From positions 5,704,001-5,768,000 of the forward strand of contig NC_135126.1 in assembly GCF_050908995.1 (NCBI RefSeq): 64,000 nt of DNA, read 5' to 3'. Positions 33,401-45,300 of this stretch are shown piece by piece. The stretch's first letter is position 1. The number at the start of each line of letters is the position of its first letter. Below the pieces are notes generated by a model. That model saw only the letters and a program-made list of their open reading frames with translations, did not search any database and was not told the DNA's origin. The stretch comes from Andrena cerasifolii (lineage: Eukaryota; Arthropoda; Insecta; Hymenoptera; Andrenidae). The translations under genes were made by a program, and so were the position numbers.

Positions 33401-35966
33401 AACGTCAATTCTCCAGAGTACATTAATAGCGGCAACGTTTCGGATGGCAGTTTGGTCGTGTTTATTTTTATGATTTTTGCACCTATTTGTAAAACATCTT
33501 TAACACACCTGCGCCATTTATACCGTAATATCTACAGTTTTCGGCTCACCTTCGATAAAATATTTCACGACTATATATGCGATGATAATACTCTTATTGT
33601 ATAGGGCGAATATATTGCGCTCCAAAATATTCTCATCCCAAATCACACCCTCTATACAATCCGGGCAATCGGGAATTGGTAAAACAGTCTCTTGTACAGG
33701 ATTATATACATAAGCGTCCGACTTATTATCTATAAAACATAACTGCGTCCCATTCGCGTCTAAATAGATTTCCTTTATACCGTTATCGTGTACATGTTCT
33801 GTACATTGGTTGAAAACTTCTAAGCAAAAGTAGAATATATGGCCCATCTAAACGCGCCACAAATGCGAAATTAGTGTTTCGATATATTTTCAAGTTCTCA
33901 AGTATTTTAAGTAACTCACATCGCTGGTATAGATCAAGAAGTCTGTGCTGAGAGCATGGCACGTTATTCTAAAATCCGAAGCATTTAAATCTGGAAACAT
34001 TTTCGTATCCTTCCCGTCATTCGACAGCGACTCATCCATTTTAATCTACAATAATATGTTAGTGCATACTCATTCAATCGTACGTTTCGGCGCGCATTGT
34101 TATTCATTTTAATATACTTGTTACCGTGTGCAACTGTAATTTCCCATCAAATAGAACGGAAACGTAAGACTCGTTCAATCTTATGCTGTCTATCGTTGCA
34201 AGGTAATCCCTTTCAAAATGCAGTGCTGTATTATAGCTACTTCCAGATATATCCCAGAACAGTGCTCTGTTATTTAAACCCACTGCGATGTGCATGGGGC
34301 CCACTGCCAATACCGAAGGCTCGATTATAGTATTAATTATTATTGGTTCTGGCTTCTCCTGGAAAGTAATTTCGGGTATTCGTGTATAACGTTATATACT
34401 GGTCTTTCTTTCGTATAATGCGTCCTGCGTGTACCTGGTCTAATGTGTATAAATGGACCGCTACTTCTGTTAAGCTGGTCAGTAACGCAATTTTATTACC
34501 GCAAACGCTAGATAATTTGGGGATTTCTATTAAATAGACTAAAACGTTGCCAGTGTAACTGACGGCCACGAGCATTGTCCCATCTGGGGACCATTCTATT
34601 TTGCTAATACCAGTTTCGCCGCTCACGGTAATTAACTTCTCAGTTTCCTCTAAATTTTGCAGGCTGTGTATTTTAATATTATTATCTCCACACGTGGCGA
34701 TCTTTCCTACCACTTGACTTATTGCCAAGTCAGTTAAACAATCTTTATGATTCTTAACTTGAAACAGCTCCTGGCCGACCTCTTTAATGTGCGTGGATAT
34801 CGCAGTGAAATATCCGGTCTCGAAGCTAACTAAGATATATCCGTCGCCGTACCTGAAATATACCAAATACAGAAATAACGTTAGAGGACTTTAATTATTA
34901 AGAGTGCAGCAATTATTCCAAGTAAATGAATTCATGATACCATGCCCTTACCATTTATAAGTAACAATAGGACCGTAACGTTTTTGAAAAGCTAATTCAA
35001 TTGGATTTTCTGGATCCAAAATATTATACAAGAATAAAGTGGTTTTACTAATAATAAGAGACACCTAGTAGATAGCAGGAAATTAATATTTTATGTGAGT
35101 ATATAATTGTATTGTCCGTAACAATATTCTAGTAAAGAGACATACTGTATTTTCACCCCCGATTCTGTGATCCATTTTCATTTCATTGAACTGAATATCG
35201 GACGGATCACCTTGAAGCGGTATTTCGCGACGAGTGTCCCCGTCGCTTGTGCTAATCGTTAAAACCTTGTCCTCGCTGGCCAAAGCGAGGAGGCCCTCGT
35301 AAGACCAAGCTCCGCAAGTTATACGTTTCTTATGCTTTCCCAAGACTGGTATTCGCCTGTTTCATTCATAAAATCGTATTCAAGAGAGTACCTCTACGCT
35401 GGCTATTGAAAGAACGAAATATCGTACTTGGCATTTATATGGTCGTAAAGTACCAAATTTCCTTTCTGTGTTCCCACAGCTAACAAGCAAGATCTTTTGG
35501 CCCACATTACGCACGACAGTCCGTCCCTTACACCGGCGTCTATTTGCGATTTCTTCCCTGTCGTCGCGTCCCATAATGTAATGGCAGAAGAATTCTGGGA
35601 TATAACGGCCAATAGGTCTCCGTCGGAGTCCCATCCGAAACCGGTGCACAAGCCAGCGATGTTAATGCGCTCTTGCAAGTCGCCTTGTCTGTCGAAAATA
35701 GCGACTGAGGAATCGTAACCGGTGGTTGCTAAATGAGTGCTGTTACCAGGGCGCCACGACACAAATACGGTACCAGAACCGTGGGGTTGATACAACTGAT
35801 AAAGAACCTATATTGAAAGGATTTGACAATTCAATAGACATTCGAAATAAACACTTGGACTGTTCAGACACTTCAGGAAAGTGGAAATAAAGAAGGCATT
35901 CGTGTGACAGTGGTTTCAAATACCATGAAAAATTGGTAATGCATAACCTACCCTTTCAGCCGACAT
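30439..35966 (-). CDS. WDR19: WD repeat-containing protein 19 / IFT144, 19 coding exons
   Basis: This is a subunit of intraflagellar transport complex A, required for retrograde transport and receptor entry in cilia. Exons: 35966-35952, 35807-35428, 35356-35146, 35064-34952, 34852-34435, 34358-34125, 34045-33920, 33847-33550, 33482-33284, 33225-33128, 33044-32762, 32687-32459, 32401-32149, 32059-31599, 31526-31430, 31353-31147, 31067-30781, 30700-30624, 30565-30439. Phases agree throughout, giving 1370 residues (human 1342). Residues about 5-600 are WD40 propeller (SVAIFDRQGD, VLGKHKKRITCGAWSYEG, KIATCGDNNIKIH). Residues about 665-1207 are TPR-like helices (EFAIRVYRH, NYNQAEKYFL, GARMLIRVANNISKFPSH). 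The C-terminus has zinc-ribbon Cys pairs (CPYC, CDKC, CPQC, CPMC). Acceptors at 33482 and 31353 were chosen because nearer AGs break the frame and lose homology. No lesion was found. Confidence 0.96.
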
Positions 35967-36162
35967 TTTTTAAAAGAACACTACTTTCTAACAGTATAAT
36001 GGCAAGGGCGAATCGCCTAATGGCATATACAATTATTGCGACGGCGCATAGTTGACGTATCGATTCATTAGATACTGTTTTTTACGTATAATATTATATC
36101 CATTTTACCCGCCATGTTGTTTATATTTAGGCAGGGAAGATGTTTAGAGTAGGCTTTACATC

Positions 36163-36461
36163 TAAAGGTGCGATTTCATGCTGACGCTCGACGCTCGTTT
36201 TGAGCGTCAAAACCAGTCACGTGATCAGTCCACGGGACTTTCAGCGTCGACGCTCGTTTTAAGCGTCAAAACCAATCACCTGACCGACGCTCAACCAACA
36301 AACGAGCGAGTCAGAGAAAATCAGGGTGAACGAGTGTCTAGCGGAAAAGCTAAACCAAGTTTAGCTTTTCCGCTTGACGCTGAAAGTCCCGTGGACAGAT
36401 CACGTGACTGGTTTTGCCGCTCAAAACGAGCGTCGAGCGTCAGCATGAAATTTCACCTTTA
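36163..36461. mobile_element. Foldback / MITE element with long terminal inverted repeats, upstream of WDR19
   Basis: The left end (TAAAGGTGCGATTTCATGCT and onward to about 36250) is repeated inverted at the right end (to 36461) over about 85 bases with few mismatches, including GACGCTCGACGCTCG, CAAAACCAGTCACGTGATC and CCACGGGACTTTCAGCGTC. An internal partial direct copy (GACGCTCGTTTTAAGCGTC) and a central perfect palindrome (36340-36374) add further structure. Ends are consistent with a TA target duplication. There is no coding capacity. It lies about 200 bases upstream of the WDR19 start codon. Confidence 0.82.
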
Positions 36462-39340
36462 TGGGAGTTCGTGTCGCAGGACTTGAAATATGATTTATCT
36501 ACCGGGGGCGCTTTAAAAGCCGCCACTATGAAGCAACAAGCAATAAATGATTCTTACAAATTCTCTAACAGCTTATAATTAATGTACACACATTTTATTA
36601 ACTTCAATTCCTCAAGAAATCGATCGCAGACACTTATTTCTATGAAAAATAAGGGAATGAATAAAGAATCATGCTGAAGAATTTATATTATAGGTGTCGG
36701 TGTTGATGATGCATGAGCGCGTAATCAAACGCAGTTTAAATTCGAAAAGAAAGCCAGAAGATTGTTCGCAATCGAATTTTTCCAAGTGTTTTTATCCATT
36801 ACATAAATTGATACATATTACGAAGGATATTGTTGAGATTGAGAGATCATAACGTACAGTATTCGCGGATGTAACGGGTGTCTGGTATATTTTCAATAAA
36901 AAGTAAATTTGCACTTTTATTAGCTGAACGTTAGCACATTTCATTAATTTTTCAAATGGTCTTCCAGTTTGTACCTCGCGCCGCTAACATTTTTTTTTCT
37001 TGAAAAATTATGGACTTAACATTAGAGTGTTGCCTTATTAGTGATTAATATTACTATACTTAAAGCGTAGTTTCCGTCAGCGTAGTTAGTAGACTTATTT
37101 AAAAAATTAGAAGCACCAACGTTCTTGATAAGTTCGTCTTTTATGTAAATGAGGTATAATTACTCTTAAATAGTCACATTATTACGGAGATCTGATAATG
37201 GAATTGATTACCTTACTTACCTAAAAGAGTGAAATTCCTTTGCCAGTGTGCTGGACATACGAGCTGATGCAAAAGCACGACAGTACACCTTACGCGATAA
37301 ACAAAGCGTTGTAATATTATTGCGCTAGTTTTATTAATAATTGTACGAAGAGATTTTATTGGTATGTACAAAAAAAGGAGAAAATAATGATGAAGTATAC
37401 AAATCATTAGTGTTTACGTCGGTGTCCTTACACAGTTTCGACTATTATTAAGTAGCTAGGGACAGTACGAAACGAAAAAGAAAAATTATCTCGTAATAAT
37501 ATATCAAGGAACTAGGGAAATATTCACTTCATTCCGCTAAACCACTACAAGCGCTGAGTATATGTACTTCCTTCGGGCAATATTGAAATTTAAATATTCT
37601 TCTCTGCTTTTTTATTTCTTTACCGTTTTTTTTTTTCTCTTAACACTTTCAACATTTGAAATTTTGGTCTCTCAATAAAATCGGCTAACGAGGAAACGAA
37701 GGATAAACGGTCACCATTTACACATTCCATGTCTCTTTAAAGATTCGTGTTCCGTATTACTATTTACAATTTCAGTCGTACGAGCACGGACACACCACCA
37801 CAGAGTCGGTTAGCTGTATCCGGTGTATTCCTTTCACTTGCGTAATCAAAGCTCACGCTCTGTTTTAATCAACTCCAAACCTACGAAGCTTCGTCCCTGT
37901 GTCAAAGTTAATACTTAAAACATCGAGAGATCTCAATAAACGTTATAAAGCTAAACTAACTTGGTGGATGTAGCGCGATGCGCGTAAGAAATTCGTGAAC
38001 GTACCACGGGACTCTTTCTATCTCGCGAAAAGACTCAGCGATGTTAACGAAATAATCATTGAAACTTAAAGGTATATATATATATTTATATATATATATA
38101 TATCCGTTCATAGCAAAAATTATGTTCTACGTCTAAAAACTGTGAACGAACAAGCTGTCGGAGACCTGCTCTCGGAGAGCAACCTTCGTAGCTTCGTTGG
38201 CAACAGAACTTACGATTATCTCTACCGAGTTCAACGTATTCGAATCTACGCGGGTCTTCGTGTACAAATAAAACGAAGACAATTATTGAATAGAGTCTAG
38301 ATCGAATCTTTTCGTATTAAAAACTCAACGTCTACGTAGAATGTTCCAACAGGTCCTTCTCGACAGTTCGTTTTTCTTATGCTTCTTCTCCTCCATCTTC
38401 TTTTTCTTCATCTTCTTTTCCAGCTTCTTCGTCTTCTAGCTTATACATTGAATTTCATTCCCCAACTTTTGGCTTCGTAGTATAAATAATTCCACACGAA
38501 ACGGAGGAGTTCTCGAAATTCCCCTTCAAAATTGTTAATTTCATCCACGTCTTGAGACCAGCAGGATCAATTGATGTACCCGCTGATAACACTGTTAATA
38601 GTATATGATACATGGATATAACTTCTTGAGCCAGCCCAATCATTCTACATGCTTCGTTACGATCTCACTTGCATCGAACACGCTGATTATCGCAAGGTAG
38701 ATCAATTGGTCCTATTAATTCGTTTTCATTCCATTTTCATTTCGCCTAACGTTAAAAGACCGACGTGCCAACTACAACGCGACAAGCACAGTGCTCCTAA
38801 TAAAGTACTTACGTTCGTACCGTGTATTGCTTAAGTTAAAGAGCTTGGAAACGCGGCGTGCTCCACGATTTGGGGGTTCCCTAGAATCCCGTGCAGAAAA
38901 CGTGAAATCTCGAGAGACATTGTACCTTCAAGGTTTATGCGACTCCAAGGAATTTCGTTATACCCTCAAATAATTCGGCTAGAAGCTAAATAGCACTTTC
39001 ATCAGTGAACCAAACCAAATCCCCCGTTGCATAAACTGAATCAATATCAACGGATTTCAAGACAGAGAGGAAAGCTCGTTCTACCTAATGGATACGCGAC
39101 AAGGAGCGGCGCGATAATTGACGAGAAGTCGTGAACGGCTACTCGAACGTCTAACGTTCAGCGAACGGAAGAAACAGAGTTGCTCGAGCGCGTACTTGAA
39201 TTTATAGGTGGCACGTCTGAAGAGAGAGAGAGCGTCCGGTTTAGAAGCCCGTTAATTTATTAATCTATACAGAACTGATAATAATTAGCGTTTATCGAGT
39301 TTTTTTTTGTTTTTAATGCGTGGCCGTCTTAGGAAATGGA
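36462..39340. other. UBE2R 3' side and WDR19 upstream DNA; no supported gene
   Basis: AT-rich DNA, probably containing the UBE2R 3'UTR; one minus-strand AATAAA candidate lies at 37611-37616, about 1.7 kb beyond the stop. It has a TATATA tract at 38071-38102. A minus-strand pair of short open frames at 38643-38375 (62 codons, then a 23-codon acidic frame rich in Glu/Asp/Lys) has no recognisable homology and is not called a gene. Confidence 0.5.
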
Positions 39341-42300
39341 TCACGACTCCCCGTTGCCGCTATCGTCGCCGTCCTCGTACTCGCTCGCGCTCAGCTGATC
39401 GTCCTCGTCGTCGTCCAGCTCGTACTCGTCGTCGTAGAAGTCCGTCATGTCCAGCATCTGGTCGGCTGGCCTCGCGTTCGTCTTTATGCAGTAATCCTCC
39501 AGTGTCACCGGGACGACGATGCCCTCCTTCTCGGCCTCCATCTTCGCGATCTGTGCTTGTTTTCTGCAACCAGAAAACACGATTCTCTTCGACGCGTGAC
39601 TCGCTGTTACCGCATTGCTCCTTTACCCTCAAGGAAAAGGGTCATCGACCACGGCTTTCGCGAGCGTAGGTACTCGAATCCGTGGAAACACTATTGAAAA
39701 CCGTGATCAATTGCCGTTTTACGAGGAGATGATCGAGAGCAGGACGCAGGACGTCGAACAGACCGATACCACCGTACCTTATGATATTTTCATACTCTTT
39801 GTCTCGGCCCTTGGAGTCACGCCAGCGCCTGTACATCACCGAGGCATCCACGTTGGCGGGGCTGTAGGTATTGGGCTCGTTCAGGAGCGAGATCACCGAC
39901 AGGAGGATCGTCCTGTTCGAAAAGTAGTTCAGTTAGCATGTCAGTTGACAGTAAAAGGATGTAATTTGTGCACATAAAGATATACAGTAAACTCTCGCTA
40001 TGGGCGCGCGCGCACGGAGCTAGTGGCGAACGCTTAACGCATAGTTGAGACGAGCTCATATCGAGAGTTTATTGTACCGAGCAACATTGCTCTCATGTTT
40101 CTACAATTTTATTAATCCCCGACACTCCTGTATTCGTACACGTGCACAGTAGGGTGGCCCTTATTTTCGATTTTTGAATTTTCTTCGGGGCACCCTCGAG
40201 AATAGTTCCAAATAATAAAAAAAATCTGCGTAAAGTCTGAGTCCCGATCGGATAACGGGAAAAGGTGCCCCTGGGCCCTCGAACATTTAAACAATTATTT
40301 AACAGCTCGCAAAGTCGATTTTATATAATATCCTCCAAGTTATTGATTACATAAAAAAATGTGTCGAACAAAACATGTAGATCCAAACAAGGAGCATGTT
40401 TTATGTTGTATTTTTTTTTCTCGCGCGACAAACTGTAAGACTAAAAAGAAACTTTTTCCCCTCAAATTTTGAAACACCCTACTGCACAGTGGTGGACATC
40501 GAAGACGTTGCGTGGCAGTCGGAGGCACGCAGGGACTCTCTCACCTGACGTTCTGTGTTGGATTCCACCTCTCGCACGGCAGTTCGCCGCTCTGTGGATC
40601 ATCTATGGGCGGGTGCAAGATCGATATGCAAAGATCGCCATTCTGCGTCAACATACAAACACACAACGGGTTAGACGTATCCTCGCAAATGAATCAGGCT
40701 GATATCTACGCTGTAATCCGCCTCCGAGCAACTCGGAACAATCGGGAGGAAGGTTATTCTCCGCGCCTCATCTGTGCTCCCACCCGCTGACGGATCAGAC
40801 TTGCGAGCTTACGCACACTCGCAACAGCCGGAGGATAAAGTGCGAAGACGAAACGGACGCCCAAGGGCAACGATCGACTTTACGAGACAGAGAGGTAGCC
40901 TCCACACGAGCGCTCGGGGACGGGGAAGTAAGGGTTCCAGTTCCGCGTTAATCGTCCCTGAAAGCGCATTGCCCACTGGGCAAACAAACGTCTGAGGCCG
41001 AAGGACGAAGTCTCGCGGCGTCTTTCGCGAACCTGAAAATCCTTGCCCAGCCCCCCCCTTTAACGCGCCATATTCGGAGAGCTCGAGGTGCAACACCTCC
41101 TCCTGTACCGCGCTTTTCAGCGCTCCAAGCTTCTTTCTACGTATTTTCTGCCTTTGGAAGTAATCATCTGTAGGTAGGTACGTGCAGGATAAACCTGAGT
41201 ACAGAATGAACAACAAGCTTTAGAGAGTCTCACAATCAGCGGAATCGTCGCCAAACAGTCGCCACTGTAATAGCGCATCTAAATCAAGCAACTGCCAGCC
41301 ATCGCGTCAGGTAATAAGGTGGTATTGTACGAATTAGGGTTTTGTAAATTCTGTGTTTCGGGAGGACGGAAAAAACGGATCTCGGGCCGATGGGATTTGA
41401 ACCCACGATCTTGCGGAGCCTCTGCGTACTAGTCAGCCGCCTAACCAACTCCACCAAAACCGACCCGCCGAGTTCTCTTACTCCGGGCGCCCTCTTAAGG
41501 CTGTCGCGCATTTCGGCGAAGCGAATCGAAGAAATTAAGAATAATTAATTGTCGCTGCGCTTCGGTCATGAATTGTTTATAAATTTTTCTCTTCGTATCG
41601 CCGCGCTTCGCCAAAATGCGCGGCGGCCTTTAGGGGGGCTTTCCTGACCCCACAATATCTTATCCCGGTGCAGGTTGTCCTTGGAGCTCTGTTCGAAGAA
41701 GCTTCTACGCCGGGTTGCGTGCACCGAACGATTCCAGCGCGCCGAGGGTCGCCGTTTTCGTGTTACAACGTTGTAAGCCGATGGCTGGATGCTAATCCGG
41801 TGACGCAAGGCGTGTTTACTCGCGACACTAGGCGAGATCGAGCTTTAAGAGGCTTGTTTGCGCGACTCGAGTGTACGGGGTGCTCCGGAAATTCGCGGCG
41901 GCTTGTTTTCAGCGAACGCAGATGTGCAATTACGGTTAATCGACGGGTATACGGGGTAACGACACGGCGGAGGTGGAGCAGAGGTTGCCGGGAGGAAGTC
42001 GTGCAGTTTCTCGCCCGTCAACCGTTACCGGTGACCACTTCCGCATCCAGCCGCTGGAAACGTCCAGCGATCTGCACGGCGATCGCGATTAGCATTTACA
42101 CGAGCGACTTTTAGCGCCGCGCGTCTTCGTGGACCTCTCGTCCCGGTTCACTGAAGCGTTTAAACCCGATCGATCGGCATAAAAAAAACGGCTACATGGA
42201 AGCCACCGGCCAGCGTTCTCCTCTGCCGCTGGCTGCTCGCCCCGCTTCGAGCATGCTCAGACTCCACTGGGTGGAGGAAAGAATCTTGGGGAGCCAATTC

Positions 42301-45300
42301 ATCCACGAATCGCTTGTAAGAGCGTGCCGTTGAACGAGGACCGCGATGCACGAGGCGTTTAACGCTAAGTAAATTAAGTTTCAGAGGTGACGGGGTCGTA
42401 AAGAGGGAGGCCTGGACAGCTGTTCCTGTCTACCTGAGCCTGAATGGGGGCCCTTGGCCCCCTTGTTCGCTGCAGGTCGATAGCCAGTAGAATTTGGGGG
42501 CAACTCTTGGAAGGGAAAATCGAAACCTGCCCTGGCGTGGGAGTTCTACACCACCAGAAATATATAATGTCAAGTCTGTCTAGTTTCAAGACCCCAAACT
42601 CTCCTCGCATCATCGAACCTGAGTGAAATACCGATAAATAATATTTCAAACTACCACTGGAAGATGCTACGACAATAAGGAAGCATCTTGGAACGCCGAG
42701 CCAACTCGCCCACCCCAGTTCGCGGGTTAAGCACCTACTGCAACGTCCTGTTTCAGATCCAGTCCAATTCCAGACCAAGATCAGCTCCTAACCCCAGACC
42801 AGTTTAGATTCAGCGAACGCCAGCTCGCCGCGCGAAGGCGAGTAGACAGAAAAGTGGGTCGTTCGATTCTCCCCTGGACGCGGCGAAAAGCTCGCGGGAT
42901 CTCTGTTGGGCGTCCAAGTGTTGGGCCAGGGGATCAAGATCGACCTGGCTGACCGATAAGGGGCCGAACGCGTGCATCTTCCCCCCTTGCCGTCGACCTC
43001 GGCTCCGAGAGCTGCCCGAGAGCGCAGAAGGAAGCGGCGAGGATACAGGTTCGTGCGGTAAGCACGCTCTTTGTGGACAAAAGCACGGCATACCGCAGTG
43101 CCGCTGGCGAGTGGCCAGCGCCGAGCGAGCGTTCCTCTGCTTCCTCAACTCGCCGCGATACCCGAAAGCCCCCTGGCCAGCACTCTGGCGACGTGGGAGC
43201 CGGATATTAGATGGACAGATAGATCCTGGACGTTCGACCTGGCGCGAGGAGCGTGGATCAACGCTACTTTTGCATCGCCCTGTGGCAGCGTGGAAATATT
43301 GTTCGCAGGGTGGTTTTGATAATAATAGTTTACTAACGTAAATAAATTCCACTTACGCAGCGAAACAAATGGCATTAAAGCTCTTAAGTGTAAAGGGGCG
43401 GCATCACAGATACCTAACAACTAATTAGTGCAAATTGGGTAGCTTTGAATTCTACCAGCTTTGGGTTCGGAGAATTTAGGATCCATTTAGCATCAGATAT
43501 CTCCATTAAGCGTAGACTTGCGAAGACGTTGGACAATACTAAAAACAAAAAGACGGAGAAAATCTGAAGAAACGAAAGTAAAGTGGACGCAGTAGGGCGT
43601 GTGCGTTTGATTTTGAACGGTGCGCAACAGGTCGCACCTTTTCTTGCCCGATTATGGCTGTGACCCGCGATAAGCTTTCATCATTGGGCCCGCATTGTCG
43701 CGTGCGCGCGTTCTATAATGCCAGAGACGTAAATGAATCCCGCCTTCGACGCGTGACATCCAAAAATACGCGTCTCAATTATACACCGCGAATTTAGATA
43801 CATCAGTTGCGGATATTTCTCGATCAGCCGCCGCCTATATACGATCGAAGCACAATCGCACGGTCGAGCATTATCGATGCCGACGTCTGCGCACGACGAT
43901 AACTCCATTTCCACTGTTTATCATCCTCTTAATCGGCGCTGTGTACCAAGTATCTGCCCGCGAATTCATCAAGTAATTTTCCCCGGACCAACGCGCCCGC
44001 GATAAGGAGCCCAATGATGTGCAGATCGCAAGTGGATCGAGCTGACATTTCCGATAATTTCGTTGACGAAGCCGTCGCGTCGGCGCGCGATGCGCACGAG
44101 CCGCACACGACGAAAGAGCGAATTTTTAAAATTAGCGAGGCCAGCAGGAAACGAGGAGTAGGCGAGGAGAGGCAGAGAGAGAGAGAGAGAGAGACGGATC
44201 ACTTCGAACGAGGTGAGAACCTTACCGGGGCACTGGTCAGCCTCGAAAATAGACCGTCTGTCTCTCGATCGGAACTATCGCGGCAAAGGAGACTGGTTCC
44301 CTTCGGATCCTCGTAAATCCGGAACGAGTGGAGCTTTCAATTAGACTGAAATATTCCGCTCCGCACAGAGCGCAGTAATCTGATAATGCGCACGGAACGA
44401 AAACCTTTAGAGCTCGACAAGCGCGTCGATAAGATTTCCCAAGATCTATATCGAAATCCAACGATCGCTCCAATCCCTGCCACTTTTTCACGCTTTCCTC
44501 CGCGATGAGTCAGAGCCCGGAGCGTGTGGGTACGATGCCACGATGCAGTTCCGCGGAGAAACTCAAGCAGGAAGCCCGGCAGACGATCGACGTTTCTAAA
44601 CGTCCTCGGCTGTAAGCGTTTTCGAAATAAACACACACCCGGTGGTCGTCGAAGCTGGCTTTAAAGAGGCAATCGTCCAACACTCGCTCGACCGTGAATA
44701 CTTATTTCAATCAACAGCTTTGACCATTCGGAGACCGTCGAGGAGCAAATGCACCGGGTGTGCGCAGAGGTTCGTCGGAAGTTTCCCAGAAACGGTAAAG
44801 AGGTCGAGTATTCTGATTAAATTTCCAGAAGAAGTCGAGTGTCCCGAACGAAACGGCTTCCACGAATTCATCGAGGGGACGTGACTACTTTTCGAAGCAG
44901 CAGTGCGCCTCAAACTCGAACCGGCCCCCCTCTCGTTCCCAAGGAGCGCTGCTCGCTCGCGGAGGGGTTCGGGGAGTCCTTCGTGCGTCGAGCTTCTAGC
45001 AGCCTAGCTCGCCCACTAGTCCTGTCCCGTTATTGCCGCCAGAGTCCCGAGCGCGACTTTATGCGAGAGAGCGTTTCCACTTTACCAGGCGCTTCGTAAA
45101 CGGCACGCTACCTATACACGCCCGCGATTCGCGAGCGACGGACGCGCTGCGGCCACGGGCACAGGCGCGCGCGAGGATTGATCTCTCTGCATGTACGCGC
45201 GCGTACGAGCGGTCACAGACGTTTCACGGTTCGTCGAATCTTGAGGCGACGACCTCTGCATGGCGAGGCCGAAGGAGCCTACCGCGTTACAATGATTCCG

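Noticed and set aside
33482..33508. WDR19 exon 9 starting at the CAG before 33508
   Set aside because: It puts a stop in frame; the AG before 33482 restores EGAKI and the overall frame.
36178..36486. Plus-strand 102-codon open frame upstream of WDR19
   Set aside because: It runs through the foldback element and has repeat-derived composition.
41391..41467. Functional class II (Ser/Leu) tRNA gene on the minus strand
   Set aside because: The acceptor stem pairs well, but the anticodon stem is imperfect, and the same upstream module as element A indicates a dispersed repeat.
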